Positions 20,881 through 32,284 of a DNA stretch of 64,000 bases are shown piece by piece. The DNA comes from Timema cristinae. Taxonomy: Eukaryota; Arthropoda; Insecta; Phasmatodea; Timematidae. The DNA lies in contig JBCFYV010011135.1 in the NCBI GenBank assembly GCA_039000515.1, forward strand, positions 28,515,326 through 28,579,325. The letters run 5' to 3'. The position numbers and the translations under genes are program-made. How positions within the stretch are numbered: position 1 is the stretch's first letter; each line of letters begins with the position of its first letter. The notes under the pieces were generated by a model. The model ran no database searches. It saw only the letters and a program-made list of their open reading frames with translations, and was not told where the DNA came from.

Positions 20881-21164
20881 TATAAAACAAAAAAAATGGG
20901 AGAGGGGTAACTAAATAAAACTTGGGGCGTTGTGGGCACTTTTGTAATTTTGAAAGTGTCTCCAAGCGATATAACTTTGTGTTCGCCATCTCAAATTTCT
21001 AATTAATATGCAAAGTTTTGGGTGCACAAAATAACTTTAGGGGTCGTTTTAATCGAAACAAAGTTTTGGGCAGTACCTCAAACTTCCGACTGCTAAGGTG
21101 TGTATAGTCACGATCAAAACAAGTGACCTCAATACAATACTTGTTTACAGAATAGTTCGCAATT

Positions 21165-21600
21165 TTTGTTTAATTTCTCTTCGAGTTATCGAAGAGAGCA
21201 ATATTGTGATCGTAAAAAAAATAATTAAAATCGATATTTTGATAAGTATCCACTTTTATTGAAAGTCTGAAACCGAAAAGTGATTTTCACGGTGCCATCT
21301 GTTTGTATGTTTGTCCGTATCTCAACCTAGAGCTGAAACCATTTTTTTTAGCGGACTAAAACCTGATACCTAGGGCTTTCATAAGGTCTCCCCAGAGGGG
21401 TTTTTGGAAATAAATATCTGGCCCTAAAATTAAGAGTAGCTTACTAAGGGTAAAACATTTTTTTCCCCTCCAAAAACCACTCTAACGATTTTGATTACAT
21501 TTGATATCTAGACACTGTTTAACATTTCAAACAAAATGTCCAACTCTCGTTTTACCTCGAACATTACTTTGAAAGTTCTTTACATGATACGAAAACGGGC
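21165..21600 (+). repeat. Repeat D, 5' part
   Basis: Contains AATATTGTGATCGTAAAAAA, TTTTGATAAGTATCCAC, CCTAGAGCTGAAACC, CCTAAAATTAAGAGTAGCTT and TCTAGACACTGTTTAACATT, shared in order with 26,195-26,640 and 52,145-52,560. It breaks off at the CT-rich tract. An unclassified old dispersed element. Confidence 0.7.
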
Positions 21601-21629
21601 AATTTTTTTTTCTATCCACGCCGGCTTAA

Positions 21630-21915
21630 TCCTCTTCTCTTCTCTCTACACTCCCTTTATCCACCTGTCCTTGGATCGTCCTCTTTACCTCCTGTCCGCC
21701 ACTTCTTTTTCGAGCATCATCCTCGGAACCCCCCCCCCTCCCCCTCATCATCCATCCTCTTCACATGTCCATATCACCTCAACCTCTCCTTTCTCTCTTC
21801 AATCCTGCAGAGGCTTATCCTTCTCTCTCTCTCTCTCTCTCTCATCCTGTCTATCTTTGTCACATCTAACCTCTATCCTACTCCTATCTCTTTCCTTCAT
21901 CGCCCATCATCCAAA
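21630..21915. repeat. CT-rich low-complexity tract
   Basis: Pyrimidine-rich, with (CT)n at 21,821-21,842 and C-runs near 21,729-21,745. It accounts for the serine/leucine-rich open frame at 21,536-21,934. Confidence 0.8.
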
Positions 21916-22228
21916 ATCCTATTTTTTTTGTTAATATATTTTTTAATATAGTCTAAAACTCTGGTTATTTAGTTTATTCACGAAAACTCCCCGTAAGAGT
22001 CTTCTAGACAGGATGTAGATTGAAAAATGTCCGTTGAAGCATATTTCTAACTAGAATAGGAAAACCGGTAAAAGTTAATTTTGAAATACAAGTCAATGTT
22101 GTCCAGGCGTAGAAAGTTGAATGAGTGTGTATACTCGTCAGCGGAAGAGGTGAAGAGTTAACAGGAGACACAGTGAATTAGAGACGTCACAAGATTAGTT
22201 ACATAATTTTCCCTTTTTTCTTTCTTTC

Positions 22229-22450
22229 GCGTACATTAAGGTTATATGCTAATTGTATAGGAATTGGTAAGGTTGAATTTGAGAGGTAGTGGACCCGCAT
22301 TTGCGTGGAGGGAGAGTGAGGAAAACCATTTACGAAAAACCACCCCTCAGTACACCCGACCGAGATTCTTAGAATCTCGATCTCCCCTTCATCGTAAGTA
22401 TAGCTCGACACGAAACTAGCGCGTTAGCTAACTACTCCACCTAGGCGGGT
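22229..22450 (-). mobile_element. SINE-B2 copy, minus strand
   Basis: Reversed body TTTGCGTGGAGGGAGAGTG, AGTACACCCGACCGAGATTC, then GCGCGTTAGCTAACTACTCC and CTAGGCGGG from the head. The outer tail is missing. Confidence 0.78.
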
Positions 22451-23079
22451 TATGACGTCTTAAGTGGGATAGCTCTTAGAGCGTTTAAGTACTTGGAGCT
22501 ATGATGCAATCAGTTTTGCAAAATAGGTTCGATTTCACCAATAAATCGATGACGTCAAACGGACTTGAAGCGATAAACTTCTAGAAAAAAAAAAAGTTAC
22601 AATTCCGGACGTTATTTACTTCATGAGAGTACCAATAATAAACTTAAAGATGTGACTGAGGTAAATAAATCTTTCAGCAAAACTTAACACAAATATGAAC
22701 TTTCTAAAAAAAGTTACGATGAACTCATAAATTTAATAAAAGAAGGAGCTGACTAAAAAACAAACTTACAGACAAAGATAAATTGTGAAGAAGAGGGAGA
22801 AAGCATCAAAATAAGAAGAACTTCCATAGAATTGATTGACGTAATTAAACAGTATGGAAATCTTGATTAAAATAACAAAGAAAGTCTTCCAGAAATTGCC
22901 CAAATTGAGTAGAGGGTGTGGTAATTTACATTTTAATTTTGAAACGACTCACGCACAAACTATAGGGGGGAAAAATGGATGAACAAAAAATTATATATAT
23001 ATTTAAATGATACGGTTTTCTTAAAGCAGATACATTTACTAATAACTCTCAAGATTTGTGAAACGAAATTATAAAAATT
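22451..23079. other. AT-rich DNA, nothing recognised
   Basis: A-rich sequence with many short frames and frequent stops; no motif or transposon end supported. Confidence 0.4.
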
Positions 23080-23216
23080 ATTGCATAAATACCTTACCAA
23101 AGAGCATAAATGAAATAATCTACACCGTTACATAAACAGTTAGAAAAGAGGAACACCTCTGTCCATCAAAGAGTATAACAATAAATTTCACATTTCTATA
23201 TCTACACAAAAATATA
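23080..23216 (-). repeat. Repeat D fragment, minus strand
   Basis: CCAAAGAGCATAAATGAAAT and AATCTACACCGTTACATAAA, with ATTTCACATTTC, parallel the minus-strand copy at 58.6-58.8 kb. Confidence 0.5.
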
Positions 23217-23218
23217 TA

Positions 23219-24446
23219 CAGGGTGTGGCATTGATGTTGGTACACCAGAATATTTTAATAAACGAACTATTTTAGAGGAGAAAAAAATGTTTCGAATTAA
23301 ATTTTTTTGTTTTGTTTTTAGTGGAAAGAGAATTTACGGCTATATTTTTTATATGATAGACGTCTTCAAGATTATTTCAAGTTCAACTTGAAAAAAATAA
23401 TGAAAACCTCTAAATTTTTTAATGGAATTTTACTATTCATAAAAAAAAAGACTGTTGCCTGAAACCTTTTTTACTTGGCATCAACTTTTTTTAAAGATAG
23501 TTTAACTTTTATATTTTTATAACAGTTTTTATTCAACCGTTTTTATTACAATATGTTATTCCTTATAACCTTAAATTTTATATTATTTTAAAAATTACTT
23601 TAGTAAATAATTAAAATGATGACCATTAATCTCGCTATACTTAAATTCGTTTAATAAAATATTGAGATAGATTTTTCTGCAAGCATAATCTAATGCCATC
23701 CATATTTTCTGGAGGTGTTGTTAGTAGTTGATACATTTGGTCTTTAAGGTGACCTCATAAAAAAAATATATCCAGAGATGTGATGAGAGATTTTGAACAT
23801 TTATTAAAGTAATTTTATAAATAATATCGCATTTAACGTAATAAAGAATAACAAAATGTAATAAAAGTTCACATAGTTTAAAGAATTGATGTTGAATAAA
23901 CACACTCTCAGGCAAAAGTTGGATGTTCTTTTGTATAAAATAGAATCCCTTTAAAAAAAACCCAGAGATTTACATTTATTATTATTACTAGCACCGCGTC
24001 TTACTACCCTTTCGAGTCATACGCACTCACGCTAATGTGTAACGGTAGGGTGATTATGAGATGAAATGGAGGACCTACAGTTTAACGTGGGATCCGAACC
24101 ACGGTGGAGGCCTGGCATTCCCCACATTCACAAGATGTCTTGTCAGAGGTGAAGGAAGGGTTTGGTAATCAGATAAATCTGTGCGGGACCGAGGATTGAA
24201 CCTCGGACACCCAGTACAGAAGTCCGACAACACCTTACCCCCCTAGACCTCCAGGTTACCGATTTACATGTAAAGTTGACTTTGAAATAACCTCGAAGAT
24301 ATCGATCTAATAATAAAAAAAACTAGTTCTGCTCTTTTTCCCTTTTAAAAACTAATGAACTTTGTTTGAAACTTTTATTCTTCCTCTTCTTCTAAAATAC
24401 TTAGTTTTTAAAATATTCTGGTGTACAAGTTAAATGTCTCACCCAA
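23219..24446. mobile_element. Foldback (Tc1/mariner-like) element carrying a SINE
   Basis: TA at 23,217-23,218 and 24,447-24,448. The left end reads CAGGGTGTGGCATTGATG, then GGTACACCAGAATATTTTAA; the reverse complement of the right end reads TTGGGTGAGACATTTAAC, then GTACACCAGAATATTTTAAA. Inverted homology extends about 190 bp inward (AAGATTATTTCAAGTTCAAC against its complement near 24,275). Without the SINE it is about 940 bp. No transposase frame. Confidence 0.82.
23976..24260 (-). mobile_element. SINE-A copy with 9-bp target duplication
   Basis: GATTTACAT at 23,967-23,975 and 24,261-24,269 flanks a minus-strand SINE-A inserted in the foldback element. Confidence 0.92.
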
Positions 24447-24459
24447 TATATTTGCTTAT

Positions 24460-24875
24460 ACCTTTTTTAATTTTTTTAATTATTAAGAATCAAATAGCAA
24501 AAGCTATTATATTAGTTTTAGTACGGATTCAGCCGCATCTAGATATCATAATCTGAAACTTGAAAAAAAAATTACACCTGGCCACGGAAATCGAACAAGC
24601 CAGGTGTCATTTTTCAATTTTCAGATTATTAAAAAGATATTGGTTTTATAAAAAATAAAAATGCCATATGTATTATGTACCCTTTTCCTCTAGTGATCAG
24701 TTTAGAGTGACCAGATCACTTGTCTTGATCGTACCACACACCTTTGCTCACGGTAAGTATGCTGTACTGATCTGGGTTGGTACATTTTATCCAGTACAAC
24801 TGTTGCCCAGTCTTACCTTGAGTACTGACCCTACTATAAAGACTGCCTTGCCGGCCAGTAAACCGTCGCTCGTGG
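24460..24875. other. Unassigned sequence
   Basis: AT-rich to about 24,670, then a GC-balanced patch to 24,875 with a consensus-like donor (CACG/GTAAGTATG at about 24,753). No matching acceptor or recognisable protein. Confidence 0.25.
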
Positions 24876-24957
24876 AACTAGACGTCTTGTATTTCTGAGC
24901 AGAACTAGACGTCTTGTATTTCTGAGCAGAACTAGACATCTTGTATTTCTGAGCAGA
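24876..24957. repeat. 27-bp tandem repeat, 3 units
   Basis: GAACTAGACGTCTTGTATTT followed by CTGAGCA, three times with one substitution (GACATC). Confidence 0.92.
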
Positions 24958-24984
24958 ATGTTCTCTATAAATGGAAAGAGAGAT

Positions 24985-25620
24985 GATATCAACAGATGGC
25001 CGGATGCATGTCAGAGAGTATTTTAATGTAAGTGGTCTATCGCAAAGAATGAGGTAGTATTGAAAGAAGCATATATGGCAGTATATAAACATGTGTTAAC
25101 GCCAACATTGTTTTATCGATGTGAATCTAGGTTTGTCAGGAGAAACACGAGAGCAAGGTGAATATTGTTGGGAGGAGATATCTAAGAAATGTATGTGGAG
25201 AAACTCATATGGACAGAGTCAGTGATGAATGGGTGCTGAAGGAGTGTGTGGTTTGAAAGGGAACACAATATTTCGATGTGAAAGAAGTGTCTTACGTTGG
25301 TTTGGACATGTTGAAAGAATAAGTGTGGACCGAGTGACGAAGCAAATATATGAAGGTAGAGTGTGTGGATCAAAAGGAAGGGGTAGGACATCTAAGACGT
25401 GGCTAAATGTTGTAGACGAATGTGTGAAAAATAGGAACATTAAGAGTTTTAATAATACAATATCATGTATGACTGTGTATGGATGTTGTTGAAGTGAAGG
25501 GAGTATTCAAGGATAGGGAAGTGTGGAGAAAGTTAGTGAGGATGGTTTAAGTACGGAGTTGTTGTTTTTTGAGCTATATACACAGTTTATTGCCTACCGC
25601 TTAAGGGAAAGGCGTGATTA
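24985..25620 (+). mobile_element. LINE 3' end (endonuclease/reverse-transcriptase type), relic
   Basis: The translated fragment has the C-terminal signature of non-LTR retrotransposon ORF2 proteins: RSVLRWFGHVERISVDRVTK, then RGRTSKTWLNVV, then (in another frame) VEVKGVFKDREVWRKLV. It needs at least two frame changes and lacks the endonuclease and reverse-transcriptase domains, so it is a dead 5'-truncated copy. The longest clean piece is 25,229-25,492. The 3' part (TAAGTACGGAGTTGTTG, TTAAGGGAAAGGCGTGATTA) matches the minus-strand relic at 9.8-10.1 kb. Confidence 0.78.
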
Positions 25621-25649
25621 GAAATGTATGTATATTTCATAAACAAGAT

Positions 25650-25745
25650 TTTTTCTATTTAAAAGCACTACAACTTTACAATGTTAAATTATTTTTTATC
25701 TAAAATAGTGGCGGATACAATATCTAAATTGGGAATTTCTGCTTA
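25650..25745 (-). repeat. Repeat D fragment, minus strand
   Basis: AGCACTACAACTTTACAATG and GGCGGATACAATATCTAAAT correspond to the minus-strand D copy near 58.84-58.91 kb. Confidence 0.5.
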
Positions 25746-26194
25746 TTTATTACATACCTGGGACATGTAGTTTTTTTTTTACATCCCTGGGGATTCCAAT
25801 ATTTTACAGCCCGGGAGCCACATAAAACTTTAAATCCGTGTCCTGGACAAGGAATAGTCATATAAAGTATTTGTAAAAGTTTGTTTAGTTCACAGGTATT
25901 CAAACACTTCTGTTAAAAATGTAATCAAAATATTTCTATTTGAACTTTTTTTTTGTTTACTTACTAGCGTAGCAGTTTTGTTATTTTGTATTCCTTCAAT
26001 TTCATTTTAATCTCTACCACGTCACGCCTTGTTGTATTCGTTATTTAAATTGGGATTTAATTCAAAATTTACTTACAATGACTTTTTTTTTTCCAAAGTT
26101 AAACATTCGTTTTTACGTTACCTTAATATGTTTTTCAACACTATATTTATTGTTTTGTTAATGCTACATATTTACTTTCTATCGACCCCTCTGA
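25746..26194. other. AT-rich DNA
   Basis: T-rich sequence; no feature recognised. Confidence 0.4.
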
Positions 26195-27185
26195 GAGAGA
26201 TGTAATATAATCGTTATTAAAAAAATCTAGTTCGATATTTTGATGAATGTCGACGTTTCTTGACCCCCTGAAACAAAAATTTGGTTTTACCGATAACGGT
26301 TGTCTGTATCTCTGGCTAGAGCCGAAACAATTTTACCGATAGGACTTAAACATGGTATCTTAGATTTTCATAACTTTCCTCAAAGGATTTTTTGTGATTA
26401 GATTTCCGACCCTAAAAATTCAGGGTAGTTTACTGAATGGCAGTAAGAAAAAAAAAAACGATTTTCTCGAAATTCACACCAAAGAATTTGATTAAATTTT
26501 CTATCTATGCAATGTTTAACATTACAAACAAATTGTTACTCTCATTTTCCCATGGATATGGTTTTATGGGTTCTTAGCATTAACAGAAATTTACAATTGT
26601 GTTAATATATCTGCATTTATTTGAGATACGAAATAACCTATTAATGGAGAATTGTAGTATTATTAAAAATAAAATCTTTTATTTGAAAGTATACTACTAT
26701 AAAGCCACGTGGCTGACTCACTCGCTGACATTGTTTACACACTTCCAGATGAGATAGAAACTTGAAATTTGGCAAACTTATAGCTTTTAGCCCGTAACAG
26801 AAGGGAAAATTCAAAAAAGGTAAAAACATTAATTTTTAACCCCTAAAAAAAATATTCAAATTATCGGAGCAACTTTAAAGTCGGTGCGGACCTTTCTTTG
26901 GAGGTCTCTTGTGGATAAACGGTAAGACCTATCAAAAAACGGCTCTGGGATTACATTAGTTTACATCTATTATTTATATGAAACCAATATTTTCTGAGCT
27001 ATAAGCATATATAATTTTTTTTTATACATCTCTTTGAAAATTGACATTGATTGTTAAATTCTTTGGCGGATGGAGATGTTCCTCTTTATTTAATGTTTCT
27101 GTAACAGTACATGTTATTTCATTTGTGATCTTTTGTGGAATGTCTCTGCAACAACGTATATTATTTTATTTCTCAGTCTTATTAT
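26195..27185 (+). repeat. Repeat D, long copy interrupted by HEL-1
   Basis: Left part to about 26,690 shares CTAGAGCCGAAACAATTTTA, TTTCATAACTTTCC and ATTTGAGATACGAAATAACC with other D copies. The right part (27,000-27,185: TTTCTGTAACAGTACATGTT, GTCTCTGCAACAACGTATAT) matches the 3' half seen at 52.8 and, reversed, at 58.6-58.8 kb. A HEL-1 repeat sits between. Confidence 0.65.
26690..26975 (+). repeat. HEL-1 dispersed repeat, copy 1
   Basis: Starts CTACTATAAAGCCACGTGGC and has GACTCACTCGCTGACATTG, GAAACTTGAAATTTGGCAAA, CGGACCTTTCTTTGGAGGTC and AAACGGTAAGACCTATC. Same family as 47,450-47,795 and 51,311-51,632. A possible Helitron-type non-autonomous element. Confidence 0.75.
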
Positions 27186-27377
27186 TTTTTTAGTAAATGT
27201 ATCTGCTTATAATACTCATATAAAATAGAGATAAAGTATTTGTAGTACACCGCACAATTTTTTTATTTTTACATTAACTACTGTTGTTATTAAGGCGTAA
27301 GTTTGAGGAAAGGTAGTTGATAGAGTGCACCAGCATTATCATCTAGAGGGTATGGGAAAATTACAATGAAAAACACA

Positions 27378-27485
27378 CGATGAAAACTATTATCTTATGT
27401 ACTAAGCTGAGATTTGAACCTTGACCTTCCTGTCATTGGCAAGCTAGCTTATTACTAGACTAACGTCCGAGACCGCGTCACCACC
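27378..27485 (-). mobile_element. SINE-B head fragment, minus strand
   Basis: GAGATTTGAACCTTGACCTT, TCATTGGCAAGCTAG and TTACTAGACTAACGTCC are a degraded reversed SINE-B head. Confidence 0.5.
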
Positions 27486-27553
27486 CATGACAATATGGAC
27501 ATGATATATGAATCGTTGTCGTAAATACGGTGGAATTGTGTTTTTTTTTTTTT

Positions 27554-27765
27554 AGATTGGACTAACGATAACGACTAGATTGGGGTTCGAATACGGGTTG
27601 GATTTGCTGAGGACTTGTTTTTTTTTACTAAATGGTTAACCACTCTCTGACCACGCAAATGCAGGTACACTGCCTTTAAATTCAACCCTACTCATTTTAA
27701 CACAATAGAGTAATTAGTATCTATGCATGTAACCCGGAAGGGTAGAAAGACGCGATTATTAAAAA
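27554..27765 (+). mobile_element. SINE-B copy, head truncated
   Basis: TAGATTGGGGTTCGAATACG (B box), CTAAATGGTTAACCACTCTC, ACGCAAATGCAGGTACACTG, tail ACCCGGAAGGGTAGAAAGAC. Confidence 0.72.
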
Positions 27766-28151
27766 ATAAATTCTGTTCATTATTTTAAAACACTAATTAT
27801 ATACTTATTGCAAATACAATTGTAGAGCCATTTTCGAAAAATTCCGAATTTTTAATATTCAGTTATCGGTAAACTATCCGGGATTTTTATCTCTAAACCT
27901 AAAATTACCATTTCTCCTCGAACTATGATCATATCACATCTAAATAAGTTTAAACATTGTTCATAAACTCGTTTTGGCTCTATTCCCATGTACAGACAGA
28001 CAGACAGACAGACTTGTAAGTCACATTTTTTATTTCAGGGCCAGATAAAACATTAAGAACTATCATAATCTCGCGGCGAAAAATTCTCACGATTTTAATA
28101 CTGTCTTTGTATGAAAAAGTAAACTTATTTTCATTTTGTTTATTGGTGTTT
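27766..28151. other. AT-rich DNA with a short (ACAG)n
   Basis: Six or so ACAG units at 27,993-28,013 followed by a TTCAGGGCCAGATAAAAC-type segment; possibly a diverged repeat D relative. Nothing else seen. Confidence 0.35.
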
Positions 28152-28412
28152 TGTATCCGTCTCAGTGGCGTAGTTATCTAACGCGCTAGTTTTTTGCTGA
28201 GCTAGACGGACAAGGACGGGGAGATCGAGGTTCGAATCTCGGTCGGGTGTATACTGGGGGTGGTTTTTTCCTAAATGGTTTTTCACTCTCCCTCCACGCA
28301 AATGGGGGGTTCGCTTCCTCTAAATTCAACCTTCCCAATCCCTAACACATTAGCATAATTATTACTTAAAGCGTATAACCCGAACGGGTAGTAAGACGTG
28401 GTGCTAAATAAA
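28152..28412 (+). mobile_element. SINE-B2 copy
   Basis: Head CCGTCTCAGTGGCGTAGTTA and TCTAACGCGCTAG, GGACGGGGAGATCGAGGTTC, B box GGTTCGAATCTCGG, tail CCCGAACGGGTAGTAAGACG. Imperfect target duplication TTGGTGTTTTGT / TTGATGTCTTGT flanks it. Confidence 0.9.
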
Positions 28413-28890
28413 TAAAATTGATGTCTTGTGAATTTTCAACTAGAGTCCGCCTACTTTGGTAAAGATTACAATTATTATTTAGGGTAGCGTTACTTTCTCC
28501 CCAATTAAATATCAAAAAGAGGAAGCTAAGTTTTTCTTTGTCGGGTCATTGACAATAATTTTGTATCTTTATATTTTAATTTTCAACAAAATTGCTCTTT
28601 AAAACGTTACAACTTCCGGAATGTGAGATTGCTGCGCCTTTAAAATAAAAAGAGGGAGGCTATAAAAAAAAGGTTAAAAAAAATTAAGTTTGTTCCTTTT
28701 AAATATTAATATAAAACAAATATTGGGTATGTTAAATTTTGTAAAGCATATTTTGAAAAACTCGTTTTAGTTTACAATAAGATAAACATGAGAAAGAAAT
28801 TTCCTAACCGCTGCTTTTAAAAGGAAATTTGTATCTTCATTTATTTTTAATACATACATTACAATACATTACAATACATTTACAATACAA
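28413..28890. other. AT-rich DNA
   Basis: No feature recognised. Confidence 0.4.
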
Positions 28891-28942
28891 TTACCATACC
28901 ATACCATACCATACCATACCATACCATACCATACCATACCAA
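28891..28942. repeat. (ATACC)n microsatellite
   Basis: About ten perfect ATACC units, preceded by looser TTACAATACA repeats. Confidence 0.95.
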
Positions 28943-29391
28943 TATATAACAAAGAGACTGATGAAAATGATCAATTCACCCAGTGAGGCCTCTGTTTTAG
29001 TTATTGATAGCACATCCCCTCTTCTTTTGTCGAGTTTACACACTAACTTTACTATTTGCGCCTTTATAGCTTTGACTTGCATTTCAAAATGATATTTTTT
29101 TCTTGTTCCCTATGCTAAATAGGGCGTGTATATTAATGATACTCTTACATGTTGTAACCAAGCGACTCATATTAATTGTAAAAAGGTTTTCGCGTCTTTA
29201 CATTTATTAAAGCGACTTAAGAACTTTCCACTCGCTGCTTTTAAAAATTACTTGTTCAAAATCTAATACCATCTCACTTTTACTACTGTTATATAGTTTA
29301 CAAATGGCTTGATTGTTGAACTCGCTAGTAAATTACAACACACTTCAAAACACTTGTGTGAGATTTATCTTCCGCATACGATCCCGTGGCC

Positions 29392-29392
<1 letters not shown>

Positions 29393-29438
<46 letters not shown>
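29393..29438. repeat. (TA)n microsatellite
   Basis: Uninterrupted TA run of more than 20 units, within an AT-rich region. A short (ATA)n lies at about 29,486-29,506. Confidence 0.95.
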
Positions 29439-29441
<3 letters not shown>

Positions 29442-29589
29442 TATAACAACCTTGACTGGCTGCAACTTGATGATAGACGACATATAATAATAATAATAAT
29501 AATAATCGACTTTAATGGCGAAGTCGAGGCTGATGCCTTTTTATACACTTAACCAATAAAATTAAAAGGAACATTTTAGAAAGCATTCT

Positions 29590-29862
29590 AAATTATTATT
29601 ATTATTATTATTATTATTAGCACCGCGTCTTACTACCCGTTCGGGTTATGCGCACTTACGCTAATGTGTAATGATAGGGTGATTGTGAGATGAAATGGAG
29701 GACCTACAGTTTAACGTGGGATCCGAACCACGGTGGGGGCCTGGAATTCCACACATTCACAAGATGTCTTGTCAGAAGTGAAGGAAGGGTTTGGAAATCA
29801 GATAAATCTGTGCTGGGTCCGAGGATTGAACCCAGGACCCCTAGACCGCCAGGTCACCTCGT
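29590..29862 (-). mobile_element. SINE-A copy, minus strand
   Basis: (ATT)n run, then CACCGCGTCTTACTACCCGT tail, body, and reversed head ending CAGGTCACC. The region around the variable part of the head is deleted (CAGGACCCCTAGACCGCC). Confidence 0.88.
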
Positions 29863-29892
29863 ACTCTTGTAATGATAAAAGAAAATATTGCT

Positions 29893-30035
29893 AACGGTTG
29901 CCACCGTGGTTCCGATTCCACGTTAAACTGTAGGTCCTCCATTTCATCTCACAATCACACTACCATTACACATTAGCGTAAGTGCGTACAACCCGAACGG
30001 GTAGTAAGACGTGGTAATATTAATAATAATGCTAA
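29893..30035 (+). mobile_element. SINE-A 3' half
   Basis: Begins at TTGCCACCGTGGTTCCGATT and keeps TAAACTGTAGGTCCTCC and the tail CCCGAACGGGTAGTAAGACG. It is 5'-truncated and lies 30 bp from the previous SINE in opposite orientation. Confidence 0.85.
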
Positions 30036-31889
30036 CGGGATATCCTCGATACCTCTCCTCATATTTAGTCCCTCTTTATGGACATCATAATGTTAGTATC
30101 CACTCACGTGACACCCAAACCTTTCTATCTTCCATTCTCTCTATTCCACTGTTGCTGGGGCTATATCCTGGAAATCTCTTGACATATAAGTCATTCACGA
30201 GCTAAGTTTACCTGAATGACAGCTCGAAATGTTACTAGAAGTAGTCCCTAATATATCACTACTCCAACAGCTGACATCTATCACTTTGGATGACTGTAAT
30301 GAAAACAGATGGTAATATAATAATGTGATAGTTAACCACAGTAATTTAGGACAATATTATTTATATATTTATTTGAGGTTGGACACAAAGTTTATTTATA
30401 GTTTTATTCCCCTTTTAAAAAAATATATTAACACCACTGTCACAAAAATTTCTAACGAACATAACTTCAAAATGGCGACCGACGAATCTAAACCATATGG
30501 TTGAACATAACGGTAAACCAGTTTTTTACAGTGATGCAGACACGCAGTTGATGAAAATATTTTATTCAGTTAAATATTTCAAAATACGATAAAATAATCA
30601 TAAAATCATTTATTGTATTTAAAAAAAAAATGACAAAAATTTTCTTTTTTCCAAGTAAATACGATGTATGTATTAAAATATATTGATGTGTGCACTATTT
30701 TACACAAATTCAGTAACATTCCAAAACGAAAAATAAGTACTTTTAATTATGTTTAAAATATTGTTTCGAGTTGGATAAAAAGAAATTATTTAAAAAAATG
30801 AAATATTATGAGAACTTAAATTTACTTTATTTTAAATGTAATATATAACAGGTGATTAAAGATCTTTTCATTTATAACAAAACTGTGATATTTTACAAGT
30901 GTTGGCAACCCAAAACCTAAACATATGATTTTCGAACTGTCATCCAGGTAAAAACCTATCGTGAATGGAATATAGTCAAGTGTTGTTGTAGTAAAAACCT
31001 TTCGTGAACGAGGTTTAACTTCAGTACTTCAACTTAAGTTTGCTCGTTGTCTGCAAGCGCAGTCTCTATTATCTATGTAAGTAAGGATACATTAAGAATG
31101 TGTGTGTGTGTGTGTGAAGTAGAATTATTGTTACTATTTATATATAAAGGTATTTAATCTCTAAATATTACCATCATTGTTACCTTTTTAAACCGATTGC
31201 CATCTCAAACATGTGTAATATTGTTACGAGCAATATAATTACATTTGAATGTGTGTGTGTGGAATTATTGTGTGCCTCAATGTTTCTTTTTTTAATATCT
31301 CCATTTTCCTCCCTTATCTAGATCTACTTTACTCATTTATTGTATTTTAATAAGTTCATAAGTGTTCATTTATGTAAGTGGGTAATATATTTTGATTATT
31401 ATTATTATTCTACAGATATTATAAATTAGTTTTTAGTACATAATTATTAAATGCACATTCTGTATTATTACTGAGGGGTTAAGTGTAAAAAAAGCGCTGG
31501 CCTTTATCTTGCCCAAATAAAGACGATATTATTATTTATATTAATATACATATTATTAGTAGTATCATTATAATATATACACTATGCTTTTTAAATCTCC
31601 ATATTGGCGAAAAAATTTCTACAGGCTATTTTCGTGAATACACCAAATACACTGTGTTGTAGAAGATGTAAAAAAAATAGATTTACAAAAAACTACCTCT
31701 ACTATAAAAAAAAAATTACCATCTAAGATTAATTTTAGAACTTATTAGAAATTAGTCGAATCGAATATTTCTTGATTCAAACTCTTAAATTTTCTCTCAA
31801 ATCTAGAATCCAAATTAGAATTTTCGAATCTTTAAAAAATATACAATTTAAGTTGGAGTGAAAATATTTTAAATTTAAATTTTTAACAA
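30036..31889. other. 1.85 kb AT-rich DNA, no feature recognised
   Basis: Contains a short (TG)n near 31,101-31,116 and a donor-like TATCTAT/GTAAGTAAG near 31,077, without an accompanying reading frame. It forms the left flank of the Gypsy locus and ends in the target-site copy AGTT at 31,890-31,893. Confidence 0.45.
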
Positions 31890-32276
31890 AGTTTGTAACA
31901 ACTTACATTGTAACAACACTCACCAACTCGGACAGACAACTGGGACAGCGATGTAACGACTTACATGGTAACAACACTCGCCAACTGGGACAGCCAACTG
32001 AGTCAACACGCGGCACTAGCTTGACCGGCGACCTACGCTCTCGCCAAATACATCGGACTGACTGAAGGCGTGTCCGCGCCTGCCGGCAACGAGGCTCGAC
32101 CACGTGTTCGGCCAGCAGAGAAGATGGATAGAAGAGTTCCGTTTCCGCCTTCGCCGAGCTTCGAGAAGGTGCTAGGTGTTCGATATGAGTCTCGAACCTC
32201 TCCTCCCCCTTGTTTGTAATGTTCTCCAACCTTCCTTTCCTTCGATCCGCCCCCCTTCTCTGAGAATTATATTTCG

Positions 32277-32284
32277 TATAAATA
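32277..32284 (+). promoter_or_regulatory. LTR TATA box
   Basis: TATAAATA in the U3 part of the 5' LTR; the same sequence is at 44,290-44,297 in the 3' LTR. It presumably directs transcription starting near 32,305-32,315. Confidence 0.6.

Noticed and set aside
21536..21934. 132-codon plus-strand open frame
   Set aside because: Half lies in repeat D and half in a CT-rich tract; composition explains the Ser/Leu richness.
29313..29552. 79-codon plus-strand open frame
   Set aside because: It is mainly a translated (TA)n and (ATA)n run.
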